A stretch of DNA of 64,000 bases, taken from Endozoicomonas sp. OPT23. Its GTDB lineage: Bacteria; Pseudomonadota; Gammaproteobacteria; Pseudomonadales; Endozoicomonadaceae. Positions 46,342 to 55,521 of the stretch are shown piece after piece (within the stretch, counting starts at the first letter, position 1; each line of letters starts with the position of its first letter). Position numbers and translations under genes: made by a program. The notes beneath the pieces were generated by a model. It was not told where the DNA came from and ran no database searches. It worked only from the letters and a program-made list of their open reading frames with translations. The DNA lies in contig NZ_PPFD01000002.1 of the NCBI RefSeq assembly GCF_009653635.1, positions 248,001 through 312,000 of the forward strand, written 5' to 3'.

Positions 46342-46371
46342 AAAAGTAGCTTCTTTCTGAAGCTGCTTTTA
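46342..46371 (+). terminator. Rho-independent terminator of the slyD-like gene
   Basis: AAAAGTAGCTTC (46342-46353), loop TTTCT, GAAGCTGCTTTT (46359-46370) with one G-T pair and a terminal T-run. Confidence 0.85.
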
Positions 46372-46483
46372 AAATCCCCGAATTCTTTTCAACCCTCTTA
46401 ACCTCTCCGTTCTATTCTTCATTGGCTTTTAATAAATCCTCTGTTTTTTCGAGAAGTTAATATGTTTATTAAGAGGAACGATC

Positions 46484-46831
46484 ATGTCTGATGATTCACA
46501 ACAGCAATGCCCTAAGTGCGACTCTCCTTATGGCTACACAGACGGCCAGCTGTGGACTTGTCCTGAGTGCTTCCATGAGTGGACTCTGGAAGAGAAAGCT
46601 GCCGAAGAAGCCGCTGCCGTTTTTTATGATGTAAACGGTAATCAACTGGTTGATGGCGATGCTGTTACGGTTGTTAAAGATCTGAAAGCAGGCGGTAGCA
46701 CCATCAAGTCCGGCACCAAGGTGAAGAAGATTCGCCTGCTGGATGACATGGTTAATGGCCATGATATTTCCTGCAAAATTGACGGCGTTGGTCAGGTTTA
46801 CCTGAAGTGTTCCGTGGTCAAGAAAGCTTAA
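46484..46831 (+). CDS. yjdM: YjdM/PhnA family zinc-ribbon protein
   Basis: This 115-residue protein has an N-terminal zinc ribbon (CPKCDSPYGYTDGQLWTCPECFHEW, two CxxC pairs) and a C-terminal SH3-like beta domain (VNGNQLVDGDAVTVVKDLKAGG...). It is named PhnA historically because of linkage to phosphonate genes, but it is not the phosphonoacetate hydrolase and its role is unproven. AGAGGAA precedes the ATG. No phn genes are nearby. Confidence 0.93.
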   Translation: MSDDSQQQCPKCDSPYGYTDGQLWTCPECFHEWTLEEKAAEEAAAVFYDVNGNQLVDGDAVTVVKDLKAGGSTIKSGTKVKKIRLLDDMVNGHDISCKIDGVGQVYLKCSVVKKA

Positions 46832-46842
46832 GCTGAATGCTG

Positions 46843-46872
46843 CTGACAGTACCTCGAGCGACGTACTGTCAG
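46843..46872 (+). terminator. Hairpin downstream of yjdM
   Basis: CTGACAGTAC (46843-46852) and GTACTGTCAG (46863-46872) are perfect complements with a 10-nt loop, starting 11 nt after the stop. There is no T-run directly after. Confidence 0.55.
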
Positions 46873-46981
46873 TGTCTACTACCTGATCCTTTCTCCCCCA
46901 TCCTTCCTTTTCAAATCTGTCTGTCAGACAATTGGACTTTAGTTTTCAGATTTTTGTTTTCAGAGAGAATGTTTCTCAGGG

Positions 46982-48238
46982 ATGTTGGCCATGGCAGAGA
47001 GAACTGTCGAACAAACAAATCTGCACCGCCTCAATGCTATTCGCTTAACGATACTGTTGATGGAATTAACAGGGCTGGCAATAGCTTCCTGGTTTTCAGT
47101 GATTCAGGTTGACTGGTCTGTGCTGTCTATTATTGCTGCAACCACTGGGCTGCTAGTTTTTTATACACATTATCGAAAGCAACTCGTATCGGACATTTCA
47201 GAGTCCAGTCTATTTAAGCAACTTCTCGCTGATGTCTTTCTCCAGACGCTCCTCTTGTACTGGAGTGGTGGGTATACCAACCCTTTTATTTTCTCCTATC
47301 TGGTCACTGTCACCATCAGCGCCTCGGTGTTGTCTGTCAGACAGCGCTGGTTTATTACAACACTGACTATAGTCTGTTACACGCTCTTGCAAAGGTGGTA
47401 TCAGCCTTTAATACCTGATCACTCAGCTCATGGTGCAATGCATTCCATGATTATTCTCCACCTGGGCGGTATGTGGATGACGTTCAGTATCAGTGCTTGT
47501 CTGGTGACGGGTGTTGTCGCGGGTATGGCCGATGCCATTCGGTCTCATCGAGCAGAAATCAATGCGAGTAGAGAGCAGCGCCTGCGTGATGAACGCATTC
47601 TGGCTGTTGCTACTACGGCTGCAGGGGCTGCCCATGAACTGGCAACACCTCTATCAACCATGAGTGTTTTACTGGGGGAGATGTCGAGCGAGTGTTCAGA
47701 TACCGCTATGTCTGAAGATATCAACCTTCTTCAGACGCAGGTAGGGCTTTGCAAAAAACGGCTGGATAATATTGTCCTGGCCAGTCGCAATCAGGCTATT
47801 GTAGCCAAGCCTGTAGCTGACGTTGTTGAGGAGTTGTTGAATGAGTGGCAACTGTTCAGGCCTGAAGCCAATATTCAGTACACCTCTTCAGAAACACCTG
47901 ACTGTTTGATAGAAGCAGACCAGTCATTGATCATGGCTATGATCAATCTGCTGGATAATTCTGCAGACGCCAGTCCGGACTTTATTGGCTTGAAGGTTAT
48001 GCGGAACGAGAATCGCGTTGTGCTGCAAATTGAAGACCATGGTAGGGGAGTACTGAGTAAAGTCGCCAGTCAACCTGGTGCAACAGACCTTACTACCAAG
48101 AAAGAAGGCCATGGACTGGGGTTGCAGCTCAGTGTTGCTACGGTTGAGCGACTAAGCGGTCATGTTCGTTTATATACAGGTAGTGCTGGCGGTACAATAA
48201 CAGAAGTCAGTTTGCCTGAGGTTTCAATGGATGAATGA
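46982..48238 (+). CDS. regB: Redox-responsive sensor histidine kinase (RegB/PrrB/RoxS type)
   Basis: This 418-residue inner-membrane kinase has about six N-terminal helices containing the quinone-binding heptapeptide GGYTNPF (residues 96-102). The phospho-acceptor is H218 in AAGAAHELATPLS. C257 (QVGLCKKRLDN) sits 39 residues later, the position of the redox-active Cys of RegB. ATP-binding boxes are INLLDNSADASP (N) and GLGLQLSVATVE (G). RegB homologues sense the ubiquinone pool and oxygen and control respiration and redox balance. It overlaps regA by 8 nt. The start could also be the ATG three codons in. Confidence 0.92.
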   Translation: MLAMAERTVEQTNLHRLNAIRLTILLMELTGLAIASWFSVIQVDWSVLSIIAATTGLLVFYTHYRKQLVSDISESSLFKQLLADVFLQTLLLYWSGGYTNPFIFSYLVTVTISASVLSVRQRWFITTLTIVCYTLLQRWYQPLIPDHSAHGAMHSMIILHLGGMWMTFSISACLVTGVVAGMADAIRSHRAEINASREQRLRDERILAVATTAAGAAHELATPLSTMSVLLGEMSSECSDTAMSEDINLLQTQVGLCKKRLDNIVLASRNQAIVAKPVADVVEELLNEWQLFRPEANIQYTSSETPDCLIEADQSLIMAMINLLDNSADASPDFIGLKVMRNENRVVLQIEDHGRGVLSKVASQPGATDLTTKKEGHGLGLQLSVATVERLSGHVRLYTGSAGGTITEVSLPEVSMDE

Positions 48239-48803
48239 TGTAAATGGCAACAGCCATCATAGCCGTGTGAATCAGTTGAGAATGCTGCTGGTCGATGACG
48301 ATGAAACCTTTTGCCATATTCTGGCCCGTGCCATGCGTCGCAGGAATATGGATGTTCGGGTTGCTTCATCGGTAAACAAAGCCAGAGAAGTGCTACCTGC
48401 ATTTAAGCCTGACCTGGCAGTGGTTGATTTGAAGATGGACGGTGAGTCAGGCCTGATTCTGGTTCCAGAGTTGTCAGAAAGTAATCCGAGTATGCGGATT
48501 CTGATTCTAACCGGCTATGCCAGTATTGCCACAGCAGTAGAAGCAATACGACTTGGGGCAACGAATTATCTATGCAAACCTGCTGATACTGAACAGATTC
48601 TGGAAGCGTTATACCGTGGGCCTGAAGCTCCTGAAAGCCTGCCACTGCCCAGTCGACCTTTATCCGTAGAAAGGCTCGAATACGAACATATTCAAAGAGT
48701 GTTGCTGGAAAACGACGGCAATATCAGTGAGACCGCACGACTACTAGGGATGCATCGTCGTACATTGCAGAGGAAACTCAATAAAAACCCGGTGAAAACC
48801 TGA
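48231..48803 (+). CDS. regA: Response regulator RegA/PrrA/RoxR
   Basis: This 190-residue two-domain regulator has a receiver with the acidic pocket LLVDDDE and phospho-acceptor D66 in VVDLKMDGESG. The signature LGATNYLCKPADTEQILEAL follows. The C-terminal Fis-type helix-turn-helix is ISETARLLGMHRRTLQRKLNKN, nearly invariant in the RegA family. It is translated with the kinase through an 8-nt overlap. Targets probably include respiratory genes, and the rnf operon in the same window is one to test. Confidence 0.94.
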   Translation: MNDVNGNSHHSRVNQLRMLLVDDDETFCHILARAMRRRNMDVRVASSVNKAREVLPAFKPDLAVVDLKMDGESGLILVPELSESNPSMRILILTGYASIATAVEAIRLGATNYLCKPADTEQILEALYRGPEAPESLPLPSRPLSVERLEYEHIQRVLLENDGNISETARLLGMHRRTLQRKLNKNPVKT

Positions 48804-48878
48804 CCCGAAGCGCAGGCTCACCGGAAGGTATCGATAATTGCATTATGCCAGCTTCAGACATATTGAGGATGTGACAAA

Positions 48879-48910
48879 TCGTCGCACAATAAGAAGAGTT
48901 TGTACGACGA
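48879..48910. terminator. Hairpin between convergent regA and DMT transporter genes
   Basis: TCGTCGCACAA (48879-48889) pairs with TTGTACGACGA (48900-48910) with one mismatch around 10 nt. A second stem, CCGGTGA...TCACCGG, overlaps the regA stop. Neither has a long T-run. Confidence 0.45.
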
Positions 48911-48927
48911 CTGATATTGATAAGAAG

Positions 48928-49857
48928 TCAGGCTTTACGCTTAATGGGGATAGAACCCCTTTTAGGCCAGTAGTGACGAATGAAGCCCTTTGGCAGCTTG
49001 GTCATCAACACACCTACCATCAGAACCAGAGTCAGAAATAGTGACTCCTGACTCAGAGAACGGCCATTCACCTGACAGTCCAGGAAAAGGGCAACAACAG
49101 GAAAGATCAGAAAGCAGATAGAAGCCTGAAACGGGCTGGCCAGCTTGTTGAGCTGGAAATAAGCCATGATGCCGCCAATGCCTGCAACAGAGCCAAGATA
49201 GAAGACGGCTGCCAGTGACAGTCCGGAAAAATGCAGTGTTGTATCGCTTTCCAGAAATATACCGGCTACTAACAAAAACAGTGAAGCCAGCAGACAGGGC
49301 AGAGCATTATAGGTGAGAACGTGAATGCCTTCGCAGCGCGCCTGAACATTGGTGTAGATCACTGCGTGCATTAACACTGCCACTACCAGAGCCACTATGC
49401 CTGAAAAGCCGTCAGCGGCACTGACAGCCATTTCGTTGCAGATAATGGTCACCAGACTGATAAGAGCTAGCACCAACCCGGATAACTGACGAATTGAAAC
49501 CCTTTGTTTTTTGAAGATCAGGGATATCACCAGTACGGCAACCGGCATATTGGCAAAAATAATGGCTGCAAGACCGGATGAAATATATTGCTCCCCGAAA
49601 ATCATCAGGGTGAAGGGGATGGCAAAATAGAACAGGCTGATCAGGCCACATTCCATCCCTTTGCCTTTGGGGAAGAAAATAGGGGCCTTCTGATGTTTGG
49701 CCAACAGCATAATGAGAGGAGCTGCAATGGCAAACCTCAAGCCTGTTGCTGTAATGGGAGGAATAGTCGCAACGGCCAGTTCCATAGCCAGCCAGGTTGT
49801 ACCCCAGATAAGGCAAACCGTAACAAATAAGAAGGTGACTTTGGCCTGCTGACTCAT
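48928..49857 (-). CDS. EamA-family (DMT superfamily) transporter
   Basis: This inner-membrane exporter of about 309 residues has ten predicted helices in two EamA repeats. FVTVCLIWGTTWLAMELAV, GLRFAIAAPLIM and SGLAAIIFANMPVAVLVISLIF belong to the first repeat. SVAGIGGIMAYFQLNKLASPFQASICFLIFPVVALFL belongs to the second. The likely substrate is an amino acid or metabolite. The gene is divergent from an Lrp/AsnC regulator, a frequent pairing for amino-acid exporters. ATG at 49857 is preferred over an upstream TTG. Confidence 0.9.
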   Translation of the reverse strand: MSQQAKVTFLFVTVCLIWGTTWLAMELAVATIPPITATGLRFAIAAPLIMLLAKHQKAPIFFPKGKGMECGLISLFYFAIPFTLMIFGEQYISSGLAAIIFANMPVAVLVISLIFKKQRVSIRQLSGLVLALISLVTIICNEMAVSAADGFSGIVALVVAVLMHAVIYTNVQARCEGIHVLTYNALPCLLASLFLLVAGIFLESDTTLHFSGLSLAAVFYLGSVAGIGGIMAYFQLNKLASPFQASICFLIFPVVALFLDCQVNGRSLSQESLFLTLVLMVGVLMTKLPKGFIRHYWPKRGSIPIKRKA

Positions 49858-49939
49858 GGCTCTACCATATGGCAATCAAAAAGAATGAAGAAAGTTTATG
49901 CCTAACGGTTGGAAATATGATTTCAAAGTTGCCATGATA

Positions 49940-49955
49940 TTCACACATTTGTGAA
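49940..49955. promoter_or_regulatory. Palindrome in the DMT transporter-Lrp divergent promoter region
   Basis: TTCACA-CATT-TGTGAA is a perfect 6-bp inverted repeat 15 bp before the Lrp-type gene start. It is positioned to act as an autoregulatory operator for the divergent pair. It is not a standard CRP site, whose half-sites point the other way. Confidence 0.35.
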
Positions 49956-49970
49956 AAATAATTCTCTAAT

Positions 49971-50429
49971 ATGCTTGATCGAAAGGATAAATTGATTCTC
50001 GACTGCCTGCAGCGGGATTCATCTATTTCTGTGGCTGATATTGCTGACAAGGTCAGCCTGACCGTTTCACCCTGCTGGAAACGGCTGAAACGGCTTGAAG
50101 AAGAAGGCTATATCACTCAGCGTGTGGCTCTGCTGGATAGCGATAAGCTGGGGCTGAACCTCACGGCTTTTGTAAATATCAAAACCAGAAACCACAGTAA
50201 TGACTGGTATGAAACCTTTGTGGCCAGTGTCCGTGACCTTGCTGAAGTGATTGAGTTTTACCGTATGGCGGGTGAGTACGATTACATGATGAAAGTGCTG
50301 GTGAAGGATATGGCGGCTTTTGATGTGTTCTACAAGCGGCTGGTCAACAGTGTCGAAGGGTTGAGTGATGTAACTTCTTCATTTGCCATGGAAAAACTGA
50401 AGAACACCACTTACCTTCCTCTTGAATAA
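49971..50429 (+). CDS. Lrp/AsnC-family transcriptional regulator
   Basis: This 152-residue protein begins MLDRKDKLILDCLQRDSSISVADIADKVSLTVSPCWKRLKRLEEEGYI, a standard Lrp helix-turn-helix. A RAM/ligand domain follows, with FYRMAGEYDYMMKVLVKDMAAFD. It probably controls the divergent EamA exporter in response to an amino acid. No strong ribosome-binding site is seen before the ATG (TTCTCTAATATG). The short distance to the palindrome suggests autoregulation. Confidence 0.94.
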   Translation: MLDRKDKLILDCLQRDSSISVADIADKVSLTVSPCWKRLKRLEEEGYITQRVALLDSDKLGLNLTAFVNIKTRNHSNDWYETFVASVRDLAEVIEFYRMAGEYDYMMKVLVKDMAAFDVFYKRLVNSVEGLSDVTSSFAMEKLKNTTYLPLE

Positions 50430-50444
50430 AGGGCCGGAGCAAGG

Positions 50445-50774
50445 CTAGCGAAACAGGTAGTGGTTGCTACTGAAGGGTTGCCTGAAATAGGTTTCCAACC
50501 ATTGGTCACAGCTCTCTTTTGAGTGAGTAAGCCTGCGAGCTTGCGAGAACTGCCCGGTTTCCAGTAAATCCTTTCCCATCCTGACCAGATCATGAAACTC
50601 CCTGTTTCCCTTCATTTCCAGAGCAAGGCGTTCTATCTCTGAGCGGCTTTCCAGTTGTGGGCATTTTAGAAGGTCTAGTGCGGGATTGATGGTATTTTCG
50701 AGAATGACATCTGCAACGCTGTTGTCAGCAGCAAGACCATGGGTCAGGTGAAACTTCTTTGAATCTCCAGCCAT
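50445..50774 (-). CDS. Hypothetical protein
   Basis: This 109-residue, probably cytoplasmic protein is of unknown function, with helical, charged composition (SRSEIERLALEMKGNREFHDLVRMGKDLLETGQFSQARRLTH). GGAGTAG-type bases precede the ATG (AAGGAGTAGAGTGTATGG). It is convergent with the Lrp gene and divergent from the efflux operon. Confidence 0.6.
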   Translation of the reverse strand: MAGDSKKFHLTHGLAADNSVADVILENTINPALDLLKCPQLESRSEIERLALEMKGNREFHDLVRMGKDLLETGQFSQARRLTHSKESCDQWLETYFRQPFSSNHYLFR

Positions 50775-50925
50775 ACACTCTACTCCTTGTGTAACTTTAT
50801 TCCGGCTTAACGAAAAGACTAGTCAGGACAGGTCTGAAGGCCAGAGCAGAGCTGATGTCAGTGACAGGGGGCAGTTGAAGCTGTTTCAGCTGGAAAGACA
50901 GGAGAAATTTATTCCTTTTTCTTAT

Positions 50926-50947
50926 AAACATGCATGAATGTATGTAA
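50926..50947 (+). promoter_or_regulatory. AcrR-like operator upstream of the RND efflux operon
   Basis: ACATGCAT (50928-50935) and ATGTATGT (50938-50945) form an inverted repeat with one mismatch. On the minus strand it reads TACATACATTCATGCATG, very close to the E. coli AcrR operator (TACATACATT...AATGTATGTA). A TAAAAT at 50945-50950 may be the -10 element. The TetR gene at the end of the operon is the likely ligand. Confidence 0.6.
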
Positions 50948-51046
50948 AATCCATTTCAGGCAACCCGCTTAGGGAAAAAGCATTCACTTTTAGTCGAATG
51001 TTCAACAATAAATCGAATAACAGTTTGCCTTGAATACGGACATATC

Positions 51047-52336
51047 ATGAACAAGAAATACTTGATGGCAGGTCTTGGCGCAGTAGCTGTGGTAATAGGC
51101 CTTTATAAATACAGTCAGTTGACCACCGAGTCTGTTGAAGTGGTTGAACCGGCTCCGGTTCGTGTTGAAGCGGAGGTGATGGCTCTAGAAAATCTGGGTA
51201 GTTGGGTTTTCGCTGAAGGTACCGCAGAAGCGCTGCAAAAAGCTTTCCTCAATTTTGAGCAATCAGGCAAAGTCGTCTATATCGGCGAATTGCCCGATGG
51301 TAGCCAGATACGCGAAGGCGTAAGGGTTTACGGTCCTTCGGAAGATATTAATAAAGGCCAACTGCTGGCTCAGATTGATAATCGTGAAAGTGCTGCTGAA
51401 GTGCGCTCTCTGGAAGCCCGGCTGCAGTCGACCCGGGAAAGAAGAAAAGAAGCGGAAGCCGGTAAGGTTCGAGCGGCTAACAACCTGGTGCAGGCACAAT
51501 CCAACTTTGCTCGTGTTGAACAGATTTTTAATAAGGGTGTTGTTTCACGGACTGAATATGACCGTGCAACCACAGATCTGAAAAATGCCCAGGCTGGACT
51601 GGATGCCGCAAACAGTGCTCTGCAGGCCGCCATTGCCGAGATAAAAAGCGTCGCTGCCGACATGAACCGCTCTACCGTGAGCCTGGAAAAAACCAGTCTT
51701 TTTGCACCCTTTGATGGTGTGATTACGTCCGTTAATATTCTTGAAGGTAACTATTACTACCCACCGAGCGGTGCAACGTCCAGCAAGCAGAGAGAAGCTT
51801 CCAGTGCTGTCGTTTTAGTAGACGACAGTGCGTATGAGGTTCGCCTGCATCTTCCTGAGAATATGTTTGCCGGAGTTAAAGAAGGGCAAACCGTTTATCT
51901 GGCATTAAACGACACAGCCCTTTATGAAGCGGAGAAAACAGGTTTCAGTTCAGGCAACTTTGTGGAAGGTAAGGTCTGGTCGGTTAGTCCTTCTATCAGC
52001 CTTCAAAACCGTTCTCTGCAAGTTAAGGTGAGAACCGTTGGCGATGCCAGTGTTATTCGTGATGGCATGTTCCTGCAGGCCTGGATTGCGACGGAAGAAA
52101 AGAAAGATGTTTTAGCATTGCCCTGGCAGACACTGGCATTCCGGGATGGGATGCCTTTTGTTTACGTTGTGACGCCGGACAACAGAGCTGAGCTGCGCTG
52201 GCTGGATCTTGGTCTGGTGGGTTTACATCGTACCGAAGTGCTGACTGGCGTTAAGGCGGGTGAGAGCATTATTACTCAGGGCCAGCACCTACTGACAGAA
52301 GGTTCCCGTGTTGAAATTCTGGGAGCCAAGCAATGA
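51047..52336 (+). CDS. RND efflux periplasmic adaptor (membrane fusion protein)
   Basis: This 429-residue adaptor links an inner-membrane RND pump to an outer-membrane channel. An N-terminal membrane anchor (YLMAGLGAVAVVIGLYKYS) precedes a lipoyl half-motif. A coiled-coil hairpin follows (~125-210: AEVRSLEARLQSTRERRKEAEAGKVRAANN...RTEYDRATTDLKNAQAGLDAANS). Next come LEKTSLFAPFDGVITSVNILEGNY and beta-barrel/MP domains. There is no lipobox Cys. It overlaps the permease by 4 nt (ATGA). Confidence 0.93.
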   Translation: MNKKYLMAGLGAVAVVIGLYKYSQLTTESVEVVEPAPVRVEAEVMALENLGSWVFAEGTAEALQKAFLNFEQSGKVVYIGELPDGSQIREGVRVYGPSEDINKGQLLAQIDNRESAAEVRSLEARLQSTRERRKEAEAGKVRAANNLVQAQSNFARVEQIFNKGVVSRTEYDRATTDLKNAQAGLDAANSALQAAIAEIKSVAADMNRSTVSLEKTSLFAPFDGVITSVNILEGNYYYPPSGATSSKQREASSAVVLVDDSAYEVRLHLPENMFAGVKEGQTVYLALNDTALYEAEKTGFSSGNFVEGKVWSVSPSISLQNRSLQVKVRTVGDASVIRDGMFLQAWIATEEKKDVLALPWQTLAFRDGMPFVYVVTPDNRAELRWLDLGLVGLHRTEVLTGVKAGESIITQGQHLLTEGSRVEILGAKQ

Positions 52337-55300
52337 ATGGCCTGAAAAATAAGCTGTTTCTGCAGAACCTGCTGGCCAGGTTACTGTTAGGTCTGTTTCT
52401 GCTGATGGGAACCATGGCCTACAACACCATGGTAAGGGAGAATCATCCCGACCTGGAAATCCCCAGAGCCTTGATCACAACCAGCTGGCCCGGTGCTTCG
52501 CCTGAACAGATTGAAAAAGAACTGACCAAACCGCTGGAAGATGAAATCCGTAATCTGGTGGGTATGAATATCTTTACCAGCGGCTCTTATAACTCTTACT
52601 CCATGATCGGTGTAGAGTTTGATGCTGATATCTCCATGACCCTTGCCATGCAACAACTCAGGGCAAAAGTCAGTGCAGCAGAAAGTGAGTTTTCGTCGTC
52701 TGCTATTAAAAAACCGGAGATTGAGCAGTTGGGCATGTCTGAAGCACCGGTCATAAGTCTGGTACTTCATGGTGATGTGGATGACTTGATTCTTACCGAC
52801 GTTGCCAAAAACATTGAACAGCAGTTAGAAGAAATATCTGATGTTAAAAAGGTCAATCTTGGTGGTTTACGTGAGAAAAGCCTTCATATACGCCTTCAAC
52901 CGAACAAACTGAGAGCTTTGGGTATTTCTCCCCTGACTGTCAGAGACCGTTTGAGCTCTGCCAATATGGATATGGCCTGGGGGCAGTTTGAAGGAGAAGA
53001 AAGCACTTTTAACCTCTATCTTGACGGTCGCTTCGACAGTGTCGAGCGGGTACGACAGCTGCCTATTGTTCGCATGGGAGACAATCGTCCGGTAAGGCTG
53101 GGTGAGATTGCTGATGTCAGTCTTCGCCTTGATAAGGAGAAGATGCGCACTCTGTTCAGCATGAAAGGAAGCGAGTACACCCGCGGTGTGACCGTTGATG
53201 TTCTGAAAAGACCAGGTGCTGATACTATTGCCCTGATCAATAAGACCGAACAGAAAGCCATGGAAATCAGCTCTCAGCCAGACTGGCCAAGGGCACTGAA
53301 ACTGACCGTGGTAACCGATGATCGAAACCTGATTGAGCAATCTTTCAGTGAAATCTACAGCTCCATGATTCAGGCGACGCTGCTTGTCTTTATTATTTTG
53401 ATGGTGCTTCTATCCTGGCGTGAAGCCTTGATTGCAGGTCTTGCGCTGCCAGTAACCTTGTTGGCGACTCTGGCTGTTCTGGGAGCTATGGGGCATACCT
53501 TTAACGCTACCGTTATGGTTGGTATGGTGCTGGCACTGGGTATGCTGGTGGATGTTTATATCCTTGTCATGGAAGGGATGCATGAGGGGCTGTTTGTTCG
53601 TAGAGAACGTTTTAACCAGGCGGTGATGAGTACCGTTAAAACCTTTGCTCTGCCCGCCTTTGCCGGACAGATGACAACGATTCTGGCTATGATTCCCATG
53701 ATGATGATGGGCGGCATTGACGGTAAGTTTATTCGCATTATTCCTATTACCATCACCGTTGCCCTGATATTGAGTTTGATCATTGCCTTTCTGATCTGTC
53801 TGCCGCTCTCTCGCTACCTGCTGGCAAAAGCAGCGGACGGTGGTCGTGAGCTACTGGTGGATAAACTGACTCACCGTTATCGACAGGGGCTGGCTGACTG
53901 GCTGTTGTCTTCTCCGTTGAAAAGCAAAAAGCATGCAACCGGCTATGTTCTGGCTGCCTTTGCTATGTTTATTCTCAGTATCAGCCTTGTCGGTAAACTG
54001 CCGTCTGCGCTCTATGTGGAATCTGATGACCGAAAACTGGGTATCTCCATTGAGCTGCCACCTCAGGCAACACTGGAAAGCGCACAAATAGTGGCTGATA
54101 AGGTCGGTATTTATCTCAATAGTCAGTCTTGGATTGAAAAGAGCATTGCTTATGTTGGTGCCAAGACGCCCGTCGCCAGCAGTACGCTAAAGACACTGAT
54201 CCTGCCATCTGAGGCCTGGAATCAGGTGGGATTTACCGTCATTCTGGTGCCACGCAGCGAGCGGGAAAAGTTTTCGTTTGATTACCTGAGTGAACTGAGG
54301 GCTGGTATTGACGAGACCATCAAGGATGAAGCTGGTTTAAGAGTCAGTATCACTCACAAAGGTAACAAGCCGAGCGGTGAGGACCCGGTTCAGATAGAGC
54401 TGAATGGACCCGAATACTCCGAGCTGATGATTATTGCTGCAGAGATACGACAGCTGCTGGCCGAACAACCGGGCGCTGTCGGTGTAAAAGACAACCTTGG
54501 AGCTTCACTGCGTGAAATTCGTTTTCGCTTTAAACCGGAACAGCTGAATTTTTACGGTCTGGATGAGAGTAACGTTGCGCAACAGATTCGTATCTCCATG
54601 GAAGAGGATCAGTTTGGCAGCTTTAAAATGGCAGGCATTCAGGACGACCCGGATATTCGCATCAGCATGCAGTGGCCGAGTCGTGGTGATGAAATGGGCG
54701 GGCCTCTCCACATAACAGAGATTCGTTTGCTGCGAGTAATTACCAAAGATGGTCGTTCAATTCCGCTGTCTCATGTTGCCGACCTTAAGGTGGTTGAAAA
54801 ACCAAGAGTGTTTATACACAACTATGGTTTGAGGTCAGTAACTGTCCAGTCCCGTGCGGAAGGCAAGACTGCAGCCGCTATTCTGGCGGGTATTAAACCT
54901 GAGCTGGATAAACTTCAGTCCGGCTGGCCGGAAGGTTACAGCTATCAGTTTGGTGGCGACAGCAGTCGTTCAGACGAAAGCTTTGGCACCCTCGGTGTCG
55001 CCTTTGTACTGGCAGTGGTACTGATCTTTATTCTGCTGACGCTGATGTTTAACTCCATGCTTCAGCCGCTGATCATTCTGTTCATCATTCCACTGGCAAT
55101 TACCGGTACTTTCATCGGTTACTTCTACTTTGGCGTAATTGTCACCTTTGGAGCCATGGTCGGTTGTGTGTCACTGGCGGGTATTGCGGTAAACAACGGT
55201 ATTGTTCTGCTGGAAACCATGAACAACCATCGACGTCAGGGCAGAAGCATCAGAGAATCGGCTGCCTATGGTGCGGCTGACCGTATGCGCCCGATTCTCA

Positions 55301-55521
55301 GTACCAGTCTGACCACTATTCTGGGCTTGCTGCCACTGGCATTGAGCGAACCTCGCTGGTACGGCTTGTGTATGGCGATTGTTTTTGGTTTGATCGCCTC
55401 TACTATTGTCGCCATGTTTATTATTCCGGCTCTTTATTTGTTGTTTACCCGGGATAAGGCAGACGAAGATGAATGCCTGCCCGATGGAGCTGGTTTGAAT
55501 GGAGCCGTGAATGGCGCGTAA
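52333..55521 (+). CDS. RND efflux permease (HAE1-like)
   Basis: This 1062-residue inner-membrane pump has 12 predicted helices and two large periplasmic loops. In TM4 the usual Asp-Asp pair of AcrB is only half present (LGMLVDVYILVMEGM: Asp then Val). In TM10 the relay Lys is Asn (GIAVNNGIVLLE), as in several RND subgroups, while the Arg of MRPILSTSL is kept. The proton relay therefore differs from AcrB. Substrates may be drugs or host compounds. It is cotranscribed with the adaptor and the TetR gene; no outer-membrane factor is encoded next to it. Confidence 0.94.
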   Translation: MNGLKNKLFLQNLLARLLLGLFLLMGTMAYNTMVRENHPDLEIPRALITTSWPGASPEQIEKELTKPLEDEIRNLVGMNIFTSGSYNSYSMIGVEFDADISMTLAMQQLRAKVSAAESEFSSSAIKKPEIEQLGMSEAPVISLVLHGDVDDLILTDVAKNIEQQLEEISDVKKVNLGGLREKSLHIRLQPNKLRALGISPLTVRDRLSSANMDMAWGQFEGEESTFNLYLDGRFDSVERVRQLPIVRMGDNRPVRLGEIADVSLRLDKEKMRTLFSMKGSEYTRGVTVDVLKRPGADTIALINKTEQKAMEISSQPDWPRALKLTVVTDDRNLIEQSFSEIYSSMIQATLLVFIILMVLLSWREALIAGLALPVTLLATLAVLGAMGHTFNATVMVGMVLALGMLVDVYILVMEGMHEGLFVRRERFNQAVMSTVKTFALPAFAGQMTTILAMIPMMMMGGIDGKFIRIIPITITVALILSLIIAFLICLPLSRYLLAKAADGGRELLVDKLTHRYRQGLADWLLSSPLKSKKHATGYVLAAFAMFILSISLVGKLPSALYVESDDRKLGISIELPPQATLESAQIVADKVGIYLNSQSWIEKSIAYVGAKTPVASSTLKTLILPSEAWNQVGFTVILVPRSEREKFSFDYLSELRAGIDETIKDEAGLRVSITHKGNKPSGEDPVQIELNGPEYSELMIIAAEIRQLLAEQPGAVGVKDNLGASLREIRFRFKPEQLNFYGLDESNVAQQIRISMEEDQFGSFKMAGIQDDPDIRISMQWPSRGDEMGGPLHITEIRLLRVITKDGRSIPLSHVADLKVVEKPRVFIHNYGLRSVTVQSRAEGKTAAAILAGIKPELDKLQSGWPEGYSYQFGGDSSRSDESFGTLGVAFVLAVVLIFILLTLMFNSMLQPLIILFIIPLAITGTFIGYFYFGVIVTFGAMVGCVSLAGIAVNNGIVLLETMNNHRRQGRSIRESAAYGAADRMRPILSTSLTTILGLLPLALSEPRWYGLCMAIVFGLIASTIVAMFIIPALYLLFTRDKADEDECLPDGAGLNGAVNGA

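Noticed and set aside
46484-46831. Phosphonate utilisation locus based on the PhnA name
   Set aside because: YjdM-type zinc-ribbon proteins are not phosphonatases and no phn genes are present.
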